Below, piece by piece: positions 34,467 through 46,552 of a stretch of DNA of 64,000 nt. How positions within the stretch are numbered: the stretch's first letter is position 1; each line of letters begins with the position of its first letter. The position numbers were made by a program, and so were the translations under genes. A model generated the notes under the pieces. That model worked only from the letters and a program-made list of their open reading frames with translations, made no database searches and had not been told where the DNA came from. The stretch is from Anthostomella pinea (taxonomy: Eukaryota; Ascomycota; Sordariomycetes; Xylariales; Xylariaceae): assembly GCA_963556695.1 (NCBI GenBank), contig CAUWAG010000006.1:1612001-1676000 (forward strand), read 5' to 3'.

Positions 34467-36319
34467 ATGGCGTCCAATAATACAACCTTTCCCGGCCCAA
34501 GTGAGCTGTCAGCCACGAATCTTACCAATGCCATGGCGGCCAATCAGACCTTCTTCGAGAAGCTAGCCAGTGTGCCGTCTACATTAGTCGAGCATAGCGA
34601 CCTACTCGTACTCGAGACTCGCATTGTCTTCACGGCGCTGGCTTGTATCTACATCGGAGCACATGGCGCGCTCCGCCGGCCTCCCTCGGCAAGCTTGCCC
34701 AAGAAAAGCAAAAAAGGTGACAAGCAGAAGCCGGAGGATGCTGAAGGTCAGTTCGTCCAAGGGTTGCTGCCCTCCGATGCGATTATGTTTCCCATCCTGG
34801 CTGGCACTGTCCTCATCGGACTCTACTACCTGATCAAGTGGCTTGAGGACCCAGATATCCTCAACACGATCCTACGAGTCTACTTTTCATTCATGTCCTT
34901 TGCAAGCATGGGGAAATTGTTTGCGGACGGACTTCAGCTCTTGACTGGCTTCGTCTTCCCCACTGTTTGGACTGGTACGGATGGGAATCTGTACCACGTC
35001 GATTCCGAGAAGAGGGGACATTGGTACGCAGTTAATGGCTCCCCAGACCGAGAATGGGACGAGAAGAAGAAATCGCCTCTTCCCGGTCGATGGTCTGCGA
35101 TGCGTCTTTCCGGAGCAGCAAACTCGATGCTTTGGGGAGTCCGCCACCTCCTATTGGAGCAGTGGACCGTGCGCCTCTTCATTCATGGGATCGTGAATGA
35201 GAATATCAAGGTCAAGTTCAACGACATAGTGGGGTTTGTCCTTGCTGTCGGCGCAAACTTGATATACTACACGACCAAGTCCACCTTCTTGTCCAATATC
35301 ATGGGTTATGCCTTTTCGTATGCGGGCATAATCCTGATGTCACCCACCACCTTCGCTACCGGAAGTGGTGTGCTTTTCGGGCTCTTCTTCTACGACATCG
35401 TTATGGTCTTCTACACGTGAGTCTGGGCTTGCATGTCTCCCCATACGTGTACTAATGTTTTTCATTTTGCAGTCCGTACATGGTAACGGTCGCCACTAAA
35501 CTTGACGTACCTATCAAGCTTGTATTCGAGGGGCCCACCAAGGCCAGTATGCTTGGACTTGGTGACATAGTCATTCCTGGCATGTTTATCGGACTGTGTC
35601 TCCGTTTCGACAACTACATGCATTACTACCGACAACGCAAACTCGTTCCTGTTGAGTTGATAACAGAGGTCGAGTCGGCAGGTCACTTGGTCACAAATCA
35701 GGAGACGCAGCGAATGGTGGTCAAGCCAGAATATTTCAACCCACAAGGACAATGGGGAGATCGCTTCTGGGGTACAAAGTTTAGCAATATACTCTCACCG
35801 GACGCGACGCCAGCTTTGAAGGCTTCAGCATTCCCTAAGACATACTTCCATGCAGCCATGATCGGATATCTACTTTCGATGATGACGACGTTGGTCATGC
35901 TGCTAACTTTTAAGCATGCCCAACCCGCCTTGCTTTACTTGGTTCCTGGCGTTGTTTTCGCCGTCTGGTTGACTGGTGCAGCGAGAGGCGAGCTTCGCGA
36001 GATGTGGGCCTACACTGAAGACGGAAGCCTGGACAAGACGGACGTAATTGTGGAGGTCGATGGAAATGGAGACATCCTCAAGGAAGTCCAAGATGACGAG
36101 AAGAAGGAACAAGATTCAGCTGCAAAGAAGGACCAAGGTTCAGCCGCGAAGAAGGATGCACCTTCACCGAGCGATGCAGCTGAGGCTGACCCGTCATCGA
36201 AGAAGATAACGAAGCAGGGGGAACAGGAGATAGATGACAGGAAGGAAGCCAAGCGGCCCCGCTCTGGGAACTACTCGGTTTTCGTCCTCCGAGTCGAAGC
36301 ACCTGCCCCCGGCCGGTAG
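34467..36319 (+). CDS. Signal peptide peptidase (intramembrane aspartyl protease)
   Basis: Exons up to 35416 and 35473-36319 (GTGAGT donor, TTTGCAG acceptor, 56-nt intron) give 598 residues from ATG 34467. An in-frame ATG at 34443 would add eight, but its context is weaker (T at -3, versus A here). Hydrophobic segments span the protein. The catalytic motifs are YDIVMVFYTP (first Asp, ~residue 312), MLGLGDIVIPG (GxGD, second Asp, ~residue 347) and QPALLYLVP (PAL, ~466). Their order and spacing define the SPP/presenilin family with a lumenal-first topology. N-glycosylation sites (NNTT, NLTN, NQT) precede the first membrane segment. The last ~90 residues are highly charged Lys/Asp/Glu with KKDQGSAAKKD repeats, presumably cytosolic. 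Function: cleavage of signal-peptide remnants and tail-anchored proteins in the ER membrane; in Aspergillus the homologue acts in hypoxic SREBP processing. Confidence 0.92.
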
Positions 36320-38398
36320 ATACAGCACCAGGGGCACTCTAGCAGACGAAGACAAAGAACGACACCGGCTGATGTCTGCACCAATACATAAAATTGCCTC
36401 TCGCGCCTCTATGACCTTCCGATGTCAGCCTCGATGTGCTTAAACCACCTCAAGTCAAACTCAGATATGCAGAAACTTCTCTTCTTGGTCGCTGTGGTCA
36501 ATGCTTATCGCCGTACCGTGCCGCGTAACCCCGATGAGATGGACACACGGGCTCGACAGGTACGTCGTGATATCGCATCTCACCTATTCTCCTTCCTTTT
36601 TCCCTTGCTTCTGAGTCTTTTCGTGAGCCCGCAGTATCAATGACCTCGCTCTGATGAATCTAAATAGTTCAAGATACCTTTACCAGGATATCAATGATCG
36701 CCCTGACCCGTGAAGAGTTGTCGATGTATAGTTGTTACCTCACTGGACACAACCTCATCGACCCACTCCCTGAAACTCTATCGCCACGACTCGCCTCCTA
36801 TTTGACGGCTCCTGCAACTCTCACGTAGAGTCTTCATGCATGGGCCACATTGAGGGCGATTCTGCAATCAGCCACCGGTGGGAAGGTTCACGGATTGTGC
36901 TCACCGGGTCACCAGAGAGGTGAGAGAGGCGAATGTGCTCTCGCTGCGGGCAGTCTCCCCAGCACATGGGAACATACGAGTGCGCCTAATGGGTCTATCG
37001 CCATCTACAGGCGAGGAGTTGTCGACGCTCCGTCCCCCACAACTCAGCCACCGTCTAGGCGTTCGATGATAGGTGCAGAACTGGCTTCTACGAAGCGTCA
37101 TGTTCGTCCCTTGGCCCTGATGGTCCTTGAGACCTGGATTGGGACCTCGAGTTTCTTCGCTCTCCCTCTGCCGGCCACAAACCCGGCTAGTGTCGGGTCA
37201 GAGGCTAAATATTTACTCTCTCCTTTTCAGAACGCCTTCAAGGCTTATTGCTATGTGACTCAACATTTCTGCTAAAATTCAAAGCTATCTCTGCCATGCT
37301 TGAGTCTATTCTTCGCATGACCGGCTTGTTTAGCGTGCGTGGCATAAGGGGACAGTATTGGTACCAACACATTCGTCGTATGTACATCGTTCCCTGTACT
37401 TTCTCACGATGGTGTCGATAGAGTAGGATGTTGAGCGTATTATCATGACGAAGTGAACGAGTACATTCTATCAACCAAGTATTTCGAGGAATTGCGTCTG
37501 ACCTTGAAGGTGTTCCCGCTCTCTCACGCCGTACTCGACCTTCCTTCCCAAGGTCACTGTGTGTTCAGCCACTTAACCTTCCAAGGTTGGTATACTTGTT
37601 CAAGACTCGGTTTGAGTTTGAGCTATCTTTGCAAGCCCGCAAGGTGCCTGCTGATTCTTCTGTCCTTTTGCCCTATTTAAATCTGCACAGTGGGTCTCCT
37701 CCTGCTAATTTCCTCTCTCTCCTCCATCCCTCCTTCACATACCAAAATCCCCCGTTTCTGAGTATCTGTCTTCTGCCCAAGCACTTACGACAACTACTCT
37801 GCGACAACTCTATCGGGTCCCATCGACAAGCACTTCATCCGTATCTTCACCATCATCATCATTCTACCCAAGCACTTACGACAACTCCTCTACTACAACT
37901 CCTCTATCGGGTCCAACAGACAAGCACTACACCGGTATTTTCACCGTCATCATCGTCGTCACGGTCGAGTTCTTCACCAGTTACTCAGCCGACTCATTCG
38001 TCCATACGGTAAGTAGTCTACCAGGCCTTACGCCTATTCCCCCTATCTATCCATCATCGGACCCCGCCACTCCAGCACAGACTTCGTGCTCCCAACACAG
38101 CAGATTGAGAGATGGTCTCGATGTTGTGGAATCAATCCAGACTCTGCCATAACCTTGAGCAATTTAAAGTTTTTTTCCTTGTTTTTTTTTTTTTTTTGCC
38201 CTGGTGGCCCATGGCTGAACTCGTCTTCTCCACTGCGTTCAACCTCAACGGGCCAATATGGCTCTCCAGCACAGAGAAGTCTGCTGTGGCTCGAGCAACT
38301 GAAGTCATAGTCAATCTTTCTGTACTGACGATCCTCAAAGTCACCCCACAAAACACATCCATCCGTCGTTCAATCAGCACTAAGCTGTGACATTCACG
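36320..38398. other. Intergenic ~2 kb with a ~91-bp tandem duplication and a poly-T tract
   Basis: No gene is supported. A duplicated unit lies at 37776-37950 (annotated separately). A run of about 15 T occurs near 38183-38197, upstream of the next gene. Frames through this region change between duplicates and do not look coding. Confidence 0.45.
37776..37955. repeat. Imperfect direct tandem duplication, period ~91 bp
   Basis: CCCAAGCACTTACGACAACT begins at 37776 and again at 37867. Both copies continue with CTCTATCGGGTCC, then GACAAGCACT, and end in CATCATCATC-type runs. Confidence 0.8.
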
Positions 38399-39233
38399 AT
38401 GGCTTCTACCACTGCCCTAACCATCACCAAGGACAAGAGCAGCATCCGCCGCTCGCCACCCACCACCATCTCTCCTGTCCCAAGCCGCAAGCGTAAGCAC
38501 GACGATGACGAAGACGAGCAAGAGAGACCATCTCAGCGAGTCAAGGTCGACGTGCTTGAACAGTTAGTCCGCTTCGGCACCTTACGGATGATCCATATCG
38601 ACGCCCTGGAGCCAGGTTTTAGACGATTCGACATCAACCAACTCATCAACATCCACAACCGTGGTGCTACGTTTACCCACAAGGAGCTCCTCCAAGCCCA
38701 TGAGGGGGCCCTCCAACCGCAGCAGCAGCAGCTCATGGACGAGGCGTACCGGCGGCAACGGACCGCAAAATGGGTTGCCCAAGTACCCATCTCACCGCCG
38801 CGACACCCATCATCAGAGCACAGGACCTCGGAGACAAGGACGTCGACTTCTTGGACCTCGACAGCGATGTCGACTCTGTCCCCACTTCGGCAAACTGGAC
38901 CGGAGACCTCACCACCGACTCCAGCAACGGCGACAGCGCGCCCATTCTCGCTGACGGCCATGACAGCGATAGCGACAACGACAGCGACAAGCACAACCAC
39001 GACCTGGGCTCCGCCGCCATCACCGTCCCCATCCCGATAACGACGACGACGACGATGACGTCGAGGCCAGCCTCGCGGACCTCGAGTCGTCACCAGATGC
39101 AGAAGACAACGCTGCAGACATCCATAGGCTCGTCGCCATAGGTGTTCTCTCCCCGGACGAGCTCGTGGGTCTCGGCGACGACACTGCGGACGCCGAGATA
39201 TTGGAGGATGCCATGGTTCCCTCTTCTTCGTAG
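38399..39233 (+). CDS. Acidic low-complexity orphan protein, reading frame broken twice
   Basis: The N-terminal ~128 residues (ATG 38399) look genuinely coding: RKRKHDDDEDEQE (nuclear-localisation-like), then VLEQLVRFGTLRMIHIDALEPGFRRFDINQLINIH and a Gln run. The acidic continuation is in the next frame (DLGDKDVDFLDLDSD..., about 38822-38990). The likely C-terminus is in the third frame (DDDDDDVEASLADLE...LSPDELVGLGDD...VPSSS, stop 39231-39233). A 41-nt GTACCC...CACAG intron (38781-38821) could explain the first switch. The second switch has no GT donor nearby and looks like an indel in GAC-repeat DNA, a true frameshift or a sequence error. No family recognised. Confidence 0.5.
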
Positions 39234-40490
39234 AGATCCTCCTCCCTTTTCATCGAACTCATGTGTTTCACTTGTACGACAACCGCATCAACAACAGCAA
39301 CATCAACGACAAACCCCCCAAAAATGGCTTCTTCACCCTCTATCATCATCATCACCGTCATCGTCGCTTTACCGGATTGCTTTCACGACATATACCCACT
39401 AAGGGTTCAGCGTTGGAATTCAGAGTTCATCATCATTCACCATCATCATCGTCGGAGTTCGGAGTTCGGAGTTCCTCATCACCATACCCCCATCATCATC
39501 AGCATCATCATCGTCGTCGTCGTCGTCACTAACAAGGAGTAAGGAATATTATCGAGTGAGCAAGCAAGCATGTACCCATTCCCCCAACACCACCCCTATT
39601 GAGGAAGCCTGTCATCCTTCCTCATCTTCTCTACTTGCCGAAGAAACAATTCGCTTTCGCCCACCCAGAATTCAGCAGCGTGCTTGCTTGCGAGGACTAA
39701 GGTACGGATATCGGATACCGGATGTGGAATCGGATCGAGGAATAGGTATTAGGTACCGCACCTCCGCGGGAGGTACGACCTTGAGTGAGGCATCCGAGGT
39801 TTGCGCGAGGCTAGGCATCCCCAATTCCCCTTGAAGTTTTTTCATCATTCGTTCTGCGCCGCCCGCCACCCTTGAGGCAAGCTCGTTCGAATGGTTTTTT
39901 CTTCATGGCTCGCTGCTGCTTCTGGATGTAGGATTTGATGGGGTTTGTGGTTTAGAATTTGGTCTTATCAGTGAGACACTCGAAGCGTGATGGAGAACCA
40001 CCGGCTTGTACTCGCTGCTGAGGAGTGGAGGATCCCGCCGGCAAGGTACTCAGCAATAATACTACCCTGGCTTCAACAACTTTGTTGCCTTGCATTGTCT
40101 CAATGTGAATGTATGATCGTGTGAATGTGTAAATGATTCAATAAGTAATGGATTACTATTGGAGGGTTTCGCTGTCGCTGGATGCCCTCAAGTGAGGTTA
40201 TCTACTATCGCTGTCAAGTATCGTGAGATTTGAGCTTGGTGTTGAGGATTAGGTAGGTCAGTACCCACATTTAGCGCTGCGCGCTTAGTGGTCTCAGACA
40301 CTAAAGAGCCCTGTAGTAAGCGCCCTACAGGTCTGTCGGCTGTCATCCTTCATCGGTTGCGCCGGACCGTCACCCTGCTGACATGCATGCGGGATGCTCT
40401 CCTTCCTCTCTCACATTATCAACTCTTGCCGGCAACTCGTAGATCGGACGAGAGATACAGCAGCTTTTTTCACACCTTTCTGTCTGCCAA
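39234..40490. other. Intergenic with CAT/CGT microsatellite DNA
   Basis: Bases ~39340-39535 are rich in CATCAT, CGTCGT and a triplicated CGGAGTT unit; this is the 3' side of the acidic orphan gene. The rest, up to the phosphopantetheinyl transferase ATG, shows no coding frame. Confidence 0.5.
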
Positions 40491-41615
40491 ATGGGGTCCG
40501 ACAAAGTGGAGGTCATACAGTACCTCGTCGACACGCGGAAGCTATGGCCGCAGGCTACCAAGACGAACCAGCTCGAGCATGAGGTGAGTACTAAGCCGTA
40601 TGAGCCGCACGAGCCGGGCCTGTCGACATCTCCCTCTGCTTCTTTCCTGTCTCACTCACCTCTCACTTCTGCGAATTTTACGCAGCACGTATATGAAGAC
40701 TGGGGGAAACTGACAGCAACCCAGGCATCCCGCGCGCTCGCGCTCCTCACCGAGGAAGAGCGGGCCGGCGTACTCAGATTTTACTTCGTGGCCGACGCAA
40801 AGATGTCGCTGGCGTCGCACCTGCTGAAGCATTGGGTCGTGAGCCGGTACTGCGGCATCCCATGGCGAGACACCAAGCTGACGCGCGACGCGCACGGCAA
40901 GCCCATCTTCGTCGACGCGGCCACCGGCCAACAGCCCGTCGCGTTCAACGTCAGCCATCAGGCCGGGCTCGTGGCGCTGGTCGCGGTGCACGGTTATGAG
41001 GCAGGAAAGGTCGACGCGGGTGTTGATATCGTGTGCACGAGCGAGCGCCAGGACCGCGACCGCCGCATGGTGCGCGTCGAGGGCTGGGCCAAGTTCGTCG
41101 ACATGCACGCCGAGGTGTTCGGCGCGTCCGAGGCCGCCTACCTCAAGAAGGACCTGCTGGCGTCGTCGGCGTCGGCGTCGCAGCCGGGTCCCGACCTGCC
41201 GCCCCTCGCGCGCGAAGAGGACATGGTCGACTTCAAGCTGCGCGGCTTCTACACGCTGTGGTGCCTGCGCGAGGCCTACGTCAAGATGACGGGCGAGGCG
41301 CTGCTGGCCGAGTGGTTGCGCGATCTTAATTTCAGGGGGTTCCGGGCGCCGGAGCCGGGAGACGCGGACTCGTTTGTGCAGGCCTCGGATGAGGAGGAGC
41401 CGGCGCAGGTTATTCGGGTGCACGATGTGCTGTTCAAGGGCCGCAAGGTCGACGATGCGAATATCTGTCTTAGGGCCCTCGGCCCGGATTACATGACTTG
41501 CACGGCGGTGCGCACGCCGGGGCGGAAGGAGGACGGGCTGGGCTGGGAGCTGGGGCCGTTTGCGTTTTTGGCGCTGGAGAGGATCTTGGATGATGCTGAG
41601 GGTGCGTCGGGGTGA
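40491..41615 (+). CDS. npgA: 4'-phosphopantetheinyl transferase (NpgA/Sfp-type)
   Basis: Exons 40491-40583 and 40686-41615 give 340 residues. The 102-nt intron (GTGAGT...TTACGCAG) is a multiple of three and stop-free, so an unspliced 374-residue product is also possible. Motifs: P1 HGKPIF and FNVSHQAG; P2 VDAGVDIV with the Mg-binding Asp; P3 WCLREAYVKMTGEAL with the catalytic Glu and Lys (Arg replaces the usual first Lys). A 46-residue Ala/Ser/Pro-rich insertion separates P2 and P3. The enzyme transfers phosphopantetheine from CoA to carrier domains of PKS, NRPS and alpha-aminoadipate reductase; fungi usually have one broad-range copy. The gene is markedly GC-rich in its middle, which creates long shadow frames on both strands. 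Confidence 0.9.
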   Translation: MGSDKVEVIQYLVDTRKLWPQATKTNQLEHEVSTKPYEPHEPGLSTSPSASFLSHSPLTSANFTQHVYEDWGKLTATQASRALALLTEEERAGVLRFYFVADAKMSLASHLLKHWVVSRYCGIPWRDTKLTRDAHGKPIFVDAATGQQPVAFNVSHQAGLVALVAVHGYEAGKVDAGVDIVCTSERQDRDRRMVRVEGWAKFVDMHAEVFGASEAAYLKKDLLASSASASQPGPDLPPLAREEDMVDFKLRGFYTLWCLREAYVKMTGEALLAEWLRDLNFRGFRAPEPGDADSFVQASDEEEPAQVIRVHDVLFKGRKVDDANICLRALGPDYMTCTAVRTPGRKEDGLGWELGPFAFLALERILDDAEGASG

Positions 41616-41616
41616 G

Positions 41617-41664
41617 GGTACTGGAGATGGTACTGGAGATGGTACTGGAGATGGTACTGGAGAG
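41617..41664. repeat. 12-bp tandem repeat GGTACTGGAGAT, four copies
   Basis: Three perfect units and a fourth with one change start two bases after the TGA of the phosphopantetheinyl transferase gene, in its 3' UTR. Confidence 0.85.
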
Positions 41665-42279
41665 ATGGAGATGCTTCTTTGATCTTAGGTACTTAAGAGA
41701 CTGGTGTTGGGACGACTAGAGTATGGATATCACGATATGAATGATCACGAATAAGATTACTGAAGTGCCGACTATGCTCTCTTCTCACCTCGTGCCTTTT
41801 CTTTGATCAGTCTACCGACCTCCCATTCCCCACGGCGGAGAAGTTCGACTTGTGTGGTTCGAATACCGTGCCGTCTTGATGGAACGGATATAAAGTCGTA
41901 CACGAAATAAGCATCATGGCCGACTCAAGCATTTACCACCTCCTACCTGAGTCATCTGACAATGGTCATATGGTAGTACGATACCCAATGATCTTGCCGC
42001 TGATTGTCTCATGAACCCAACTACAAATCATTCAGATGCAGAAAGTGATAGATAAACACGTGAATTACCTGCTACATGTAGGTATGTCACTTATGTACCT
42101 AGGTAGAATATCGCCAATGAAGTCCACGGCTTGTGAAGGATGCGCTACCCGATAAAAGGGGAATAGCGCGATGGTGGGGATCAGGCGGGCTAAGATGGGA
42201 CGATTGGATCAATCTTGCTGGGGGTGGCCTTTTCCGAGGATGGGCCACAAGAGAAACGTCATTCGGCTGCAGAGGGGAA

Positions 42280-42313
42280 AGCGACCAGCGACCAGCGACC
42301 AGCGACCAGCGAC
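42280..42313. repeat. 7-bp tandem repeat (GCGACCA), about five copies
   Basis: GCGACCA is repeated four times and ends GCGACTGACC, in the upstream region of the oxysterol-binding protein gene. Confidence 0.75.
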
Positions 42314-42570
42314 TGACCGAGTGCTTTCCAACCCGACCCGACACCGAATCTGGCCCTTTGTTCCAAAGACCACGACTCGACCAACCCTTAATGTTCATCC
42401 CACTTTCTGTGCCTTACTTACTGGACTCTTTGACGATGACAACGATGCTGCGCCAAGCGTCTTGATACCTACCTACCTTGCCTCTCGATCACCGCTCCGA
42501 CTCCGACTCCCCCAAAACACCCTTTCTTCCGCCTGTCCGTCGGTGTCGCCTATACGTTCATTGAGGCAAC

Positions 42571-45500
42571 ATGTCGGAGGCTGGGGATAGGTAAGCTCAT
42601 CTGGATATCCTTACTAGTCGTTGCGCTATTCTGCATGTCTCGGAATGTGAGAATTCGAGTTGCTTGATGGCGCCGGTAATGTGTCCATGCGCCTGCGATA
42701 AGTCACTAACCCGGTCCGCAGTCAACACAAGAGATCAAAGTCCTCCGCTCTTTCGATGCTTCGACGGAAGGACAAGGATAAGCGCAACGACGACGACAAC
42801 CCCTCCGATGACGGTTCGCCTACCTCCGGCCCAGGTCTACATCCCAGCACAGCTGCATCACCTCCCACCAACCCGCCTGTTTCTTATCAACAGTCCGTCA
42901 AGGGCCACAGCTCGAGGATGTCCATCGGTCGAATACCCTCGCGCGACCCCAGCTCCTCGAGCCCTTCGAACCCTTCGAACCTAGCCTTGACCCCTTCGCG
43001 ATCCAATACAGTATCAGCCGAGAAGGGCGGGTCGCTCGAGCAATCCGTTCGCAAGTTTCGCATCGTCGAGGCTCTACGAAGTGGCAACACCGCCGCCATC
43101 TCGAAAGCAATCCGCGACACGTCGGAAAGCGGACCGCGAGCGAGCACGTCTTCCTTCAGTGGCTCGAGTGCCGCTCCTTTGGACGATACGACTGTCCTTC
43201 ATCTCGCCGTTCAATGCGCTGAATTCGACGTTGTAGAGTACGTCTTGTCTAATGGCGCTGGGTATATCGACGTCAATGCGCGGGACAAGGATGGAAACGT
43301 GGCTTTGCACCTGGCCGCATCGCAAGGTCGTGGCCCGCTCGTTCGCCTCTTGCTGAATCAGAAGGATATCAATGATGCTATTGCGAATAACCAGGGAAAG
43401 CTTCCCCTAGACGTAGCGAGAAGTCCCGAGATATTTCAACAACTTCAACTAGCCAGAACGCTGTTCGTCCAGGACAAGGTCAAAGAGGTGCAGGACCTCG
43501 TGCGCGAAGGCGCCTATGACACGCTCGGGCAAATTCTCGAGGAGCCTCGGGTGAAGACAATACTGGACGTCAACAGCATCGAGTTACCTTGTGACCCTAT
43601 AACTGTTGAGAATGGAGGAACCCTGTTGCACGAGGCAGCTCGAAAGAGGGACACGAAACTGATCCAGGCCCTTCTGCTCCACGGTGCTGATCCTTTCCAG
43701 CGAGACCGCAAAGGCAAGCTTCCTCAACACGTCACCCACGACGATGTCACTCGAGCCATGCTCAAGAGATCTCCTGCTGCTGTGGCAGCTCAGCGTGGAA
43801 TCCAAGAGAAAGCTGTGCTAGGACATGCAACATCGCAGGGTGGTCCTGCAGCGGCTTCAACAGGAGACCCGCTGGCTGGTCGAGAGCCCCAGATGAAAGG
43901 GTACCTGAAGAAGTGGACCAACTACCGCAAAGGCTACCAACTACGATGGTTTGTGCTCGAGAACGGTGTTCTGAGTTACTACAAGCACCAGGATGACGCA
44001 GATAATGCTTGTCGAGGTGCCATCAACATGCGCATTGCCAGATTATACATGAGCCCGGAAGAGAAGACCAAGTTCGAGATCATCGGCAAATCCTCAGTCA
44101 AGTACACTTTGAAGGCCAATCACGAAGTCGAGGCAAAGCGGTGGTTCTGGGCATTGAATAATGCAATACAGTGGACGAAGGACCAAGCAAAGCAAGACCA
44201 GCAACAAAAGGCTCAAAGTGCCCAGGTCTTACGACAGGCGCGGGACAATCTTGGAAAGCCAACAGATCTAGCCGTCACAGACTCACACAGTGACGCTGCG
44301 AGCGTCGGCGAACGGAGGGGCAGTATGAACCTGTCGCGTTACCCTTCCGGCAAGGTGGCCGCTTCACAAGGCCTCTCTCGTGCCAGCACGAGCGGCAGCG
44401 TGGATGACGACTTTGCTGATGCTGACTCGAAGGCACGAAGTAATGGGGCGCCTACGATTCCAGCTGACCTGGATGATGACGACGACGACGACGACGACGA
44501 GGATTACGACCACGATGAGTATGGCACCCAAGTAAGTAAGGCTGAAGCGCCGTCTGCTACTAAGGACGCCTTCAACATTACAGCGCAGTCCGCAAGACTT
44601 CAACTGGATACCCTAGCACAAGTGAGCGCTGCTTTGCAATCTGAAGCCCATCGCAATCCGACAATGTCTCTTGTGGACCCGAAAGCGGCTCAAGCGCTTG
44701 CAACATACGATGCGGCAATTAGAAGTCTGAAGGGCCTGATGGGAGATCTTCTCCGAATAGCCAAGGACCGTGACGCACATTGGCAGTACCGTCTCGACCA
44801 GGAAGTTGAGATGCGACAAATGTGGGAGGAAAGCATGGCCAAGGTGGCAGCGGAACAGGAAGTCCTCGAGGCGAGGGTCGGAGAGGCCGAGATGAAGCGC
44901 AAGATCACCAAACGTGCCCTTCGAGAGATGATGGAAGGCGGGTCAGAGAACCGTCCGTTGAGTCGCGGCAGCAGTCAGATCCCGCCAGTCGAGAGCACAA
45001 CTGCACTGGACGAGGCTGTTGCTGATGACCCGAAGTCTCCATCGGCGAAGAGCTTGCCTCGCAAATCAACTAACCTATCCCACGTTGTCGATGCCTTCTC
45101 GGATGATTCAGAGTCAGAACAAGAAGAGTTTTTCGATGCCGTAGACGCCGGCGAGGTTGATGTCGAGCCGATGCCGCCCTCGGACGTGGTTCCCACCGGC
45201 GAATCGAAGCAAGATATAGTTGTCTCGGGGTTGGATGTCAGCAGTGCCTTCAAGGGCTACGAGAACGGGGTGAGAACCAAACTCAAGCTGGACAACGATA
45301 ACAGACCTAAGATTGGTCTTTGGGTAAGTCGCAGAGGGGTGTCTTGCTTTTGACACATACTAATCCATTGCCATAGGGCATTCTTAAGTCCATGATCGGA
45401 AAGGACATGACAAAGATGACCCTTCCAGTCTCCTTCAATGAGCCAACTTCTTTGCTGTACCGAACAGGCGAAGACATGGAGTATGCGGATCTGTTGGACT

Positions 45501-46552
45501 TGGCAGCCGATCGTTCAGATTCCACCGAGCGCATGTTGCACGTGGCGGCATTTGCGGCAAGCGAGTTTGCCTCGACTATCGGCCGCGTTGCGAAGCCCTT
45601 CAACCCGCTTCTGGGTGAGACCTTTGAGTATGCCAGACCGGACAAAGGTTATCGGTTCTTCATAGAGCAAGTCAGCCATCACCCGCCGATTGGAGCTTGC
45701 TATGCCGAAGCACCCAAGTGGAGCTACTGGGGTGAGGCCAAGGTCGACTCGAGGTTTATGGGCAAGTCGTTCGATATTTACCATCTGGGAACCTGGTTCC
45801 TGAAGCTGCGGCCAACCGCTGGAGGCAAAGAAGACTTCTATACGTGGAAGAAGCCCAAGTCCCAGGTTGTTGGTATCATCACCGGCAACCCTGTGGTGGA
45901 TAACTATGGGCTGGTGGAGATAAAGAACCACACGACGGGCGAAGTTTGCATGCTCGACTTCAAGCAGCGTGGTTGGAAGGCTTCCAGTGCCTACCAGCTT
46001 TCTGGTAAGATTCTCGATGCGGACGGTCGACCACGCATGAGCTTGGGCGGTCGATGGAACTCGAAGCTCTATGCCCGGCTCACACCAGGGTACGAGGCGA
46101 CTGTCGAGGAGCCAAAGGACACGAGAGGAAGCATCAGTGATCCTAGCCGAGCGTTCGTGGTCTGGGAGGCCCATGAGCGACCGCAGGGTATCCCGTTCAA
46201 CCTGACACCGTTCGTCCTGACCTTCAACCACCTTGATGACAATCTCAAGAAGTGGATTGCGCCGACCGACTCCCGCTTCCGTCCCGACCAGAGGGCCATG
46301 GAGGACGGCGAGTACGATCTGGCCGCAACGGAGAAGAATAGGCTCGAAGAAGGGCAGCGGGCGAGGAGAAACGCTCGGCAGCGGAATGGCGAGTCTTTCG
46401 TCCCTGCGTGGTTCGAAAAGACCACAGACGAAGTGACGGGTGTGGAGCATTGGAAGTTCACGGGGAAGTACTGGGAGCAGCGGGAGAAGTTTGGCAGTGG
46501 CGATGCTCACGCGTGGGACGGCTTGGAACCCATATACACGTCTGAAGAGTAA
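42571..46552 (+). CDS. Oxysterol-binding protein, Osh1/2-type (ankyrin, PH, FFAT, ORD)
   Basis: Exons 42571-42590, 42722-45323 and 45377-46552 give 1,265 residues. The 20-nt first exon (MSEAGD) was chosen because its GTAAGC donor and CCGCAG acceptor join exactly into SQHKRSKSSALSML. A later ATG at 42756 is the alternative start. Order of domains: ankyrin repeats (~120-335, e.g. DGNVALHLAASQGRGPLVRLLL and GGTLLHEAARKRDTKLIQALLLHGADP), PH domain (~397-490, MKGYLKKWTNYRKGYQLRWF), an acidic Asp run, coiled coil (~700-770), FFAT-like motif EFFDAVD (809-815) inside acidic SDDSESEQE, and the ORD with signature EQVSHHPPIGACYAEAP. It carries sterol or PI4P at ER contact sites, bound to VAP (Scs2) through FFAT and to Golgi or plasma-membrane PIPs through PH. 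Confidence 0.94.

Larger units (their letters stand above)
41616..42570. other. Intergenic with short tandem repeats; promoter of the oxysterol-binding gene
   Basis: Two small tandem repeats (41617-41664 and ~42280-42313) are noted separately. Otherwise the segment shows only TACCTA/TAGGTA words and no coding frame. Confidence 0.5.

Noticed and set aside
41033..41423. Long Arg/Ala-rich frames on both strands inside the phosphopantetheinyl transferase gene
   Set aside because: Shadows caused by high GC at third positions of the real gene.
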